Shown: in pieces, positions 57,195 to 64,000 of the stretch
Numbering within the stretch: the stretch's first letter is position 1
How the letters are laid out: every line of letters begins with the position of its first letter
Source: Takakia lepidozioides
Taxonomy: Eukaryota; Streptophyta; Takakiopsida; Takakiales; Takakiaceae
Reading direction: 5' to 3'
NCBI GenBank assembly: GCA_030704615.1
Contig: CM060734.1
Coordinates: 43,850,042-43,914,041 of the forward strand
Length of the DNA stretch: 64,000 bases
Made by a program: the position numbers and the translations under genes
Notes under the pieces: model-generated
What the model was told of the DNA's origin: nothing
Database searches by the model: none
What the model saw: only the letters and a program-made list of their open reading frames with translations

Positions 57195-60100
57195 ATGGAA
57201 AACATGTCGAGGGAGCGAGATGCACTCGCTCGATTCCATTCCAATGCAGGTACTCTTCCACTGACTGCCACTGCAGACGACGATGGGTATGCAGTTGTTC
57301 ATGAGGATGAGCTGGTTACAGTGTTCCCGCTGGAGTTGGGTTCTCTGCTTGTTCAGAAAGAGGTGTATGACGATGATGGGAATTTGGATTCTGGGCACTT
57401 GGAGAAACCTTTGGTTGGCGAGTGTGGAAGGAAGTGGAGAGTCCTTCCAGGAACATACCGTGTCCTTGGAAAAGAGAGAAGACAATCAGCAGGATCAGTC
57501 GTTACCCCTGGCACTGCAGCATCGGTCGTGCAACAGAAGGGCACAGTTCCTGTGAAACAAGAGGTGAGCACATCCACTACCTTCGTGACTCTTTCGGACT
57601 CGTCCTCGGAGGATGTTTCTGAGATTCCTCCGCCAGTGCAAACTCCCTTATTGCATGATGACGAATTGCAAGAGATAACAAGTGTCATTCCAAAATTGAA
57701 AGCCCTCGCAGGTGTGCCTGGGTGCAAGAGCGAGCTACGTTTTGTTGATTGGGAGTCCCTTCCAGTGCAACGGGTTCAATACGTGCCAGCTCAGTTTGAT
57801 GGGGACATCTTGTTTGAGCTCAACCCTCCCACGTCTTCCAGTGGACTGGCTGGGCTTCTGCAGGGCATGGACAAGAAACATGACGGACATCATTGGTGCA
57901 GGACAAAAACGTCGAACATCCATAACGACATTGGCTTGAAATTTCGGAGGTCGGTTTGCGTTGGGCATTGCAAGTGCCTGAATATTTCTTGCCCTCGGCT
58001 GAGAAACAGCGCTCAGCCAAACGAAAGTGAGTGGGAAGGTGTGCCCCTGAATCCTTTCACCCCAGGGCTTGCACCTCCCAAGACCAATACTTTTGTGTGC
58101 AGGTTCTGCAAACTTTCCCCGTCCTGTGTTTCTGTTTGCCACGCTCGTATGTATCAGGTGGCACATCGATGCAAGACAATGACTCGTGCCTGCATTCATA
58201 TGGGTGCACACGAGCATCTTGTGTCCAAAGGGAGTTGCAGGGATAGCGTGGACATCGCTAGAAATCTACTGAAGCAAGAGTTCCACAATGCCCCTTGTGC
58301 AACACCTTCTGCTATAGCGCTTGCAGCTAGCAAGGCATTCCTGGAAAAACACATACTGGGTGAAGGGGATGCGACACAGCCAATGCTGGATGCAGATTCC
58401 CTTGAGGCAGTCATGGACCATTTCTCCATGTTGAGCTCTCCCAATATTCGAAACCAGGTGAATGCACTCAGAATGGGCACAGGCACTGCTGGATTCATGG
58501 ACAACATTATGGACCTCAAACGGAGGAGTCGCTATGAATTCATTCAAAACAGTATGTTCCCTGGCCAGGGCTCGTCCAAAGTGTATTTGTTCAAGATGTC
58601 CGCTGTGGGCCAAGGCAGTGGTGTGAGCATTGTCCGCCGAATGCAACCTGGAGGAGATTTGGCTAAATGTTGGTTAATGTTTGATCACTGCAAACGGGTG
58701 AAGGGTTGGACAACCATGGCGTGCCATGTGTATGATCCAGCGTACCAGCGTGTGCTCTCCATAGCAATTTGTGATATGCAGTCGGAGGACACTGAATCCC
58801 AGATGCTCATGTGGAATTCCCTCCTGGCCGTCATGCAGCGCAATGGAATACAGAACACAAATTTTGCGGGCTTCATGGCTGATAGTGCACAGGCAAATTT
58901 CAATGCAGTGCGGCGCGTGTTTGGTTCGGGGGATCCTAGGGTCCCAATGGAAAATAGGGAGCGCACATGCCTCTTCCATTGGAGTCAATCTCTGGCACGT
59001 CATACAAAGCGCTGCATTCGCCCTGACCTTCAGTTGGAGCATAGAAGGCTCTGTCTGAAGTACAAGAATGCCACCTCAATGGGAGAAGCTGAGAGCACTT
59101 ACCAGGCAATCCGGGCTTGGTGGTTCTCCTCTGGTGCTGCTACAGGTATCCACCTGAAGGAGTTGGAGGACTGGTTGGTTTTCTGGCACTTCAGGTACAG
59201 ACAGTGGGGAGCTTTCATGACGACGGTAAGCCTCACAAGTTTTCCTTAAACACAAATTGCACTTTGCATCGTGCCTGTTCATTTGGGGTTGTTCGATTGT
59301 CACTTGAAGAACCTCTACCATTTCTTTTCCTTCCTCACATTTCCATGCAATGCCTCCTGCAGGACATGTCCTTGGAGGACTTGGCCGACATGTCATCGTG
59401 TAATTTGGCAGAGACTGTTCACAATGCCTGGATGCAACAGTCTACCAAAGCAGGTCGTGACTTGTATGTGGCCACTGCTGATGACATGGTGCGGGCACTT
59501 ACACAACAAACCAGGTACCGCAATTTTCTGATGGGACGGGGTGGAGGGAAGGGCCCCGATACGACTTTGTTGATGCTAAGGGCTGCGAGTAGGTCCGGAG
59601 ACCCGTCAAAGATGGCCAGAGCTCTAAACAGGTGCACTGAAGGCTCCCCTCTGCAATCCAGGCTCCCCCATTTGGAAGGCGAGGAAAGATTTGGATCATG
59701 CAAAAGGAAATTAAACACTCTTCCAGGGTCAGATGGAGATTCCCATAGGCCAGACAGGTCAATTTCTCTGTGCCAAAGGTGTCTCCAGTGCAGACTAAGT
59801 CCTGTGCCGGCCCCTTCCCAGGTGGGTCCTCCTCCTGTGGAGCAGGTGCAGAACATGCAAGCATAGCAGCGGAAATCCCATTGGAGGAGGTGGTGGCCAT
59901 GGTGCAGGAATCTGATTGCATTGATAGTGACTGGCATATAGAACGCACCCCACCGGGATCTAGAGTGGCTTGCATGGCAATTCGGACCCCCTCATTCAAG
60001 AAATGCAAATCAAAAATATGCAAAGGCTCCAGGGGGAACTCCAGCTCCAACATTCACAGGGTTGTTCCGACCTTACCATAGTGGGGAGTCAAGAGCACAA

Positions 60101-60773
60101 GTTTTGGTTCTGCCCAGACGATATGGCACGATGCGTGAAGGGAACAGTTCGTCCTTCCGTGATAATGAAGCCCCCTCCCCCCGCAATTTGGCCTGTGAAA
60201 ATTGGGACATCGCTGTCCTCAACCGAGATAAGCATGCTGGAGGAGGGAGGGTTTTGTCTTGCACGGTCCCGGGTGGTGCCCTTATGCACTGTCGGCACAG
60301 ATGTGCCACATGCTCCGACAATGCCTCCACCCGGTGCCGACTCCCACCCAACAAAAAGAGATGGAAAAACAGTGCGCCGTGTTGCTTCGGGTGCAGATCA
60401 CGAATGCAAGATGGAATCGGCTAGAATTTTGCAGGCTAGGGTGACTCGTATCACCGAAGTCCCTTCCCCGGGGTATGGACGGATTTACACAGTGCTGTCA
60501 ATTGGCTCAGTTCTTCATGCCAAAGAATATCAGGTTACCATCGGGAATTTCCCATCGTGCACTTGTCCGGATTTTGTAACAATGCGTGAGGGCGCTCTCG
60601 GCATGAGAGGGAAGTGGGTCCCCTGCAAGCATCAATATTACATATACCTTGTAATTATGTGTTGCGACGGTAAGAGAGACCAATTCATTCACCAAGCCAC
60701 ACTAGGCTACGGAGAAGTCATCACCCTTCTGCAGCGGGACACCTCGCGTAGAGCTCCGCCAACTTCTCTTTGA
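57195..60773 (+). CDS. M2 MULE-like transposase with Cys-rich N-terminus and SWIM finger
   Basis: Exons 57195-59225, 59363-59821 and 59964-60773, about 1099 residues. Intron 1 (GTAAGC...CTGCAG) is clear; intron 2 (GTGGGT...CTAG) is inferred because it keeps the frame. ATG at 57195 (MENMSRERDA) follows a non-homologous stretch, and upstream open frame exists to 56781. Landmarks are an acidic Ser-rich linker, QGMDKKHDGHHWCRT with CVGHCKCLNISCP, CRFCKLSPSCVSVCHARM, CWLMFDHCKRV (first Asp), AGFMADSAQANFNAV (second Asp), ERTCLFHWSQSL (the C-xx-HW segment of MULE transposases), and VTIGNFPSCTCPDF with VPCKHQYYIYL, a CxC...CxH SWIM finger. MULE transposases cut and paste with 8-11 bp duplications, as seen here. 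The third acidic catalytic residue is not certain. No stop is required in the model. Confidence 0.75.
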
Positions 60774-61079
60774 ACACATACGAGCCATGCCCGCTTCCCA
60801 TGCTGGTTTCCAGGTTGCCGTGTGAAGACTTTTCATTTTATGACAAACATATACATTTCGTTCACGGAACCAGGGCAAATGCACTTGCGATTCATTGTAA
60901 GCGTCTCTCTGTGAATTGAAATAAACTGTGTCAATCATTCTGAGCTCAAATCTGCCATATTTACATATTCCTCTTTTTTGGCACGCATTGCAGACATGGT
61001 GCATGGTGGCCTCCTTTGTTTTGTCCACGGTAATAGGCCCTCTTCCTGCAATCCTCGCCTATAGGACCTGCTTCTCCAG

Positions 61080-61191
61080 CAGATTCATGCCGCTCACGCT
61101 TCCCTGAAGCGTGAGCTCAGCTCACGCTTCAAAGCTTCAACGTGAGCTCAGCTCCCAGGCTCACGGGGCTGGGCTCACGCCGTAGCTACGC
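61080..61191. repeat. Right terminal region of M2
   Basis: GTGAGC-rich, with its own small palindromes (gcgtgagctcagctcacgc). Read inward it begins GCGTAGCTACGGCGTGAGCC. It corresponds to the left end at 49291-49360. Confidence 0.6.
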
Positions 61192-61680
61192 TGCTTGCAG
61201 GGTATGCACAACAGGGGTGCGGGATGGAGGCTCCAACCTATGAGCAAATGTTGGGGGAAGGGGTGAAGCCCGCCGACATAAGGTTTGTGTGTGTTTGCAG
61301 TGTGTTTGGCAGCCCTGGAAAAGGGCAAAGAGATCCCTGCAGGTGACATGATCAAATCTGCAATTGTTCCAGATGTCATCCTGAACACTGCTCTGGTGGC
61401 CATGTATGCCAAATATGGTAGCATTGAGGATGCAAGGGAGTGTTCAACACTATGGCTGAATGAGATGTGGTGTTGTGGAATGTGATGCTTGCAGGGTGTG
61501 CAGAGCAGGGACACTGTATGGGGCTTTGGAGACCTGAAAGCAAATGATGGGGGAAGGGGTGAAGTTCGACCACATCATGTTTGTGTGCATTTGCAGTGCG
61601 TGTGCAAGCCTGGCAGCCCTGGAAAAGGGCATCGGAGGTGCATGATTGCATCACCAAAGTTGGAAATGTACTAGATGGAT
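61192..61680 (+). pseudogene. Right half of the PPR pseudogene split by M2
   Basis: Resumes with MLAGYAQQGCGMEAP, then FVCVCS, KGKEIPAGDMIKSAIVPDVI, LNTALVAMYAKYGSIEDARE and WNVMLAG. Frameshifts and stops are throughout. The first 11 bases are the duplicated target site (61192-61202). The copy is closest to the one at 47.4-49.28 kb. Confidence 0.75.
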
Positions 61681-61689
61681 CAATAACTA

Positions 61690-62035
61690 CAAGAAACCTG
61701 CATGGGTAGATGGTCAACTAGAAGCTGCAGCAGCAGTGGCACAATGATATACTCAGGCACTGGTAATGAAGGCACCTTCTTCAACACATTTCACCCTGTT
61801 TTTCCCTCTTATTAGAATCGGCTCTAAATTTTCATGTTGAATTCTGCAAGTTAGCTGGTTGAGTGAGCCTTTGATAGTTTGGAGCGACTTTGACATGGTA
61901 CTGCCAATGTGACAACAGGGAAGTATCCAGAAACAGGTAACAGCTGAGATGAGGAGAAGCTGTGGAATGAATACTTTTCTGACCCCAGTCAATGGTGGGA
62001 CAACCGAGGCAAAAACTTCATGAACGTAAGGCATG
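61690..62035 (+). pseudogene. PDF-motif (OSB-like) fragment, second copy
   Basis: NNYKKPAWVDGQLEAAAAVA (61682-61742) and, near 61950-62015, the LWNEYFSDPSQWWDNRG-type block repeat the pair at 48545-48785 in the same order after PPR sequence. Confidence 0.5.
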
Positions 62036-62690
62036 AGTGGCTGATTGTTTCATTTCGAACCTGATATGCTTTGAGCCTGGTTCCGGAGATTTATCTCCAG
62101 ACCTGCAATATGCTTTTGTGATGAGTTTACAATCTGCATATATGGTGGTAATTGTTATATATCAAACCAAGGTTCTTTCCTAAATGTGAATGACCTGGAA
62201 ACCTTGTTAGAAAGATGAATGGCTTACGAATTGGACTATGTATGGCTTGACCCATGGATTAGATTTCAAAGGATTAGAACATGTGTTAGGGCTTTAATAC
62301 TGAATGGATGTGGGACATTGCTAGGGCGCCAGAGCATGATATTCCATGCATTCACGCCATTGGATGCCAAACTTTTTTTGGCACGTTGGACCAAGGTTTG
62401 TATGCGTTCACGAACTGCCGACCTTGCTCGTTGCCCGGTTGACCTTATTTTCCGTAATTGCTAACTTTGTAGGATGGAGGGGCTTGTGTTAGGCTGCAAC
62501 TGGATGCATTGATGGCAATGATGTTGGGAATGTCAGCAACCGCCCCTCCTCCAACTATTATCCCAATATGTACTGTTATTGAACCTTGCGATTCCGACGC
62601 AGGCTTGGGAGGCAAGACTGCTACGGAGAAGGTGGTTTGTGCACCTTCTTTGTCCTTGTATTACCAGTGTTGTGCGGGTACCCGCTTAGG
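62036..62690. other. No gene recognised
   Basis: A plus-strand frame at 62219-62464 (81 residues, MAYELDYVWLDPWIRFQ) has no known motif. The rest is non-coding as far as I can tell. Confidence 0.4.
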
Positions 62691-62880
62691 CGGGTTGGAA
62701 CCGGCGGTTCTGGTTCCGGTTCCTGGGAATCAGTATTGGAACCGGAACGGCGCCCATGAACCGGAACCGGAACCGGGGGAGCAGGGACGAGCCGGTTCCA
62801 GAACCGGAACCGGCGGGTGCGGGTTTTTCCAGGAACCGGCTTGGAACTGGAACTGGGGGTCAGTGGCGGTTCCGAATTCG
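62690..62880. repeat. GGAACC-rich simple repeat
   Basis: Dense copies of GGAACCGG or its complement (ggaaccggaacc, ccggttcc), with frequent short palindromes. Low-complexity protein frames here are a product of the repeat. Confidence 0.8.
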
Positions 62881-62885
62881 GTTCC

Positions 62886-63460
62886 CGCACTAGGGTTTTT
62901 TTTTTTCCATGATCTGTCGTCTCTCACGCGCGATCTGTTGCAGTAACGCGACTTCAGTGCGGGGGAGGGAGCAGCGCGGGAGAAGGGATCACATCAGTGC
63001 ACCAGCGCGTGGGGGAAGGAGCAGCGCATAACAAGGCGGGAGGAGGGATCAGATCAGCGCACGGGGGAGGGAGCAGTGTAGCAGCGCGGGGCGAGGTATC
63101 AACATTTTTTTTTTTTTGGTTTGTTTTGTTTGGTTTTCCTGCTTCTGTGGTCTCGCACCTTCCACCTACGGTATGTGCTGTGCACAATAGCGCGAGCATC
63201 AACGCGGGGGAGGGAGCAGCGCCTCAGCGCGTGGGGGAGACCGGAACAGTGCAGGGGGGGAGGTAGCAGCGTAGGCATCGGAGGTTTTTTTTTTTTGTTT
63301 TTTTTTCCCACGTTGTATCGTCTCTCACCTTCTCCTACTGCAGCAGGGCGAGCATCAACGCGGGGGGGGGGGGGGAGGGAGCAGCCGGGTACGAGTATAG
63401 GGGAGGGAGCATCGCAGTCAGTACAGCAACCTCCGTGGAGGTTAGCCCTCCATTTTTTTT
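62886..63460. repeat. Three tandem units of about 180-190 bp (T tract plus GC-rich half)
   Basis: Each unit has a T tract, 'tcgtctctcac' or 'tctcgcacctt', and then a G-rich half with 'cgggggagggagcagcgc'. Units start near 62886, 63103 and 63282. No gene is supported. Confidence 0.7.
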
Positions 63461-63665
63461 TTTTGGTCCTTTTATGGCAAAATTGTGCAGCCGAGAAGCT
63501 TGTGCTAGGGCCTTTAGCCCTCCCTCTCTCTCTCTCTTCTTCCTTTCATGGCAAGTTAATGGAACCAAGTGCTAGGCCCTTTTAGCCCTCATTTTTTTTT
63601 TTTTCCTTGAATGGCAAAGTCATGCAACCAAGTAGCTTGGCTGTCTACTGTAGCCAGTGTCGTAT
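63460..63665. repeat. Tandem units 'tttagccctc...atggcaa'
   Basis: Three copies of a unit of 70-80 bp with 'agccctc', a T or CT tract and 'atggcaaa(a/g)t'. Includes a (CT)n microsatellite at 63521-63538. Confidence 0.65.
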
Positions 63666-64000
63666 GTTAGCATTAGGAGATCTGAAAATGGTCAATGTAC
63701 ATGCTCTCTTGGCTGGTCTACTGTTGCCAATGGCTTATGATAGCATTAGGAAATGTGAAAGAGGTCTACCTAGTGTGCATTTGATTGCCACTCATGACAC
63801 CTGAAAACTGAATTTCCACATTTGAGGATCTGTCATGGTGCCTAAAGGGGGTGAATGACTGAAATGACCTATCTTATATTTATATATATGTGTTCTACTT
63901 TGAATGTATGAGTGCTTGTGCCACCCAAGAGCTTGTATGTATGCCCTTGCTTTAATATTTGGCTCTACCTGCGGGATTGGGTATTTACTGTCATAAGACC
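63666..64000. other. No gene seen; small duplication
   Basis: A segment of about 65 bp ('gcattaggaga', 'ctcttggctggtctactg') is partly duplicated at 63640-63750. The rest is A/T-rich to the window edge. Confidence 0.45.

Larger units (their letters stand above)
49282..61191. mobile_element. M2: two-gene MULE-like transposon with a ParB/methyltransferase-like gene
   Basis: M2 interrupts one PPR pseudogene, whose halves abut its ends with an 11-bp direct repeat (49271-49281 and 61192-61202). The left end (49291-49360) and the inverted right end (61080-61191) both carry clustered CGTGAGCC, GCGTGAGCCCAGC and CGTGAGCCTGG motifs, a degenerate terminal inverted repeat. The left end also has three tandem 'cacctatttccg' units (49379-49431). 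Inside are a minus-strand gene (49688-53806), a 23-unit 116-bp array (53930-56610) and a plus-strand transposase gene (57195-60773). All inferred exons of both genes are open, so M2 may be young and perhaps autonomous. 60774-61079 has no gene that I see. Confidence 0.85.

Noticed and set aside
62509-63585. Several Pro/Gly/Arg-rich open frames on both strands
   Set aside because: They follow the GGAACCGG and GGGGGAGGGAGCAGC repeats and show no codon constraint.

Overview
The window is nuclear DNA of a streptophyte, most likely a seed-free land plant. The evidence is spliced genes with GT-AG introns, PLS-type PPR gene fragments, several tRNA-derived SINEs and plant-type transposon families (Ty3/gypsy with a TGGCGCC primer site, CACTA with a DUF4218 tail, hAT with DUF659, a MULE-like transposase with a SWIM finger). 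I cannot name the species; a charophyte alga is not excluded. I see no ordinary host gene that is clearly intact. Almost everything is mobile DNA, much of it nested and decayed.

Layout. 1-6.2 kb: the end of a hAT-type element, with a 120-bp tandem repeat field, a broken kinase-like gene and an array of hairpin repeats. 6.6-10.86 kb: a SINE and a non-autonomous LTR element on the minus strand. 10.86-18.7 kb: a decayed two-gene DNA transposon (called M1 here). 19.8-20.5 kb: a gypsy integrase fragment on the minus strand. 20.5-29.5 kb: a Ty3/gypsy element whose polyprotein carries a DNA cytosine-5 methyltransferase between protease and reverse transcriptase and ends in a PHD finger. 29.5-35.94 kb: a truncated unknown gene and a hAT transposase pseudogene, with two further hairpin arrays. 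36.18-46.3 kb: a CACTA remnant with a second gypsy element nested in it. 46.3-49.28 kb: SINEs and PPR/PDF pseudogene fragments. 49.28-61.19 kb: a large DNA transposon (M2) inserted into a PPR pseudogene. 61.2-64 kb: the rest of that pseudogene, then GC-rich and T-rich tandem repeats.

The most interesting system is M2. It is about 11.9 kb, bounded by an 11-bp direct repeat (TGCTTGCAGGG) where it splits the PPR sequence, with GTGAGCC-rich ends in inverted orientation. It has two divergent genes. One is a three-exon gene for a MULE-like DDE transposase with Cys-rich N-terminal domains and a C-terminal SWIM finger. The other is a gene of at least nine exons, open throughout, for a protein with a ParB-like DGNHR motif and a C-terminal SAM-dependent DNA methyltransferase-like fold in beta-class order. 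Between them lie 23 copies of a 116-bp repeat, each with a perfect or near-perfect palindrome. M1 has the same gene pair in the same divergent layout, with a different palindromic repeat array, so this is a family and not a chance assembly.

Two unrelated transposon lineages in one 64-kb window therefore carry methyltransferase-like genes: C5-cytosine type in the gypsy element, amino-MTase-like in the M elements. Most premature stops in the decayed elements can be explained by C-to-T or G-to-A changes, as expected for long-methylated DNA. I infer that these elements live under, and may manipulate, host DNA methylation.
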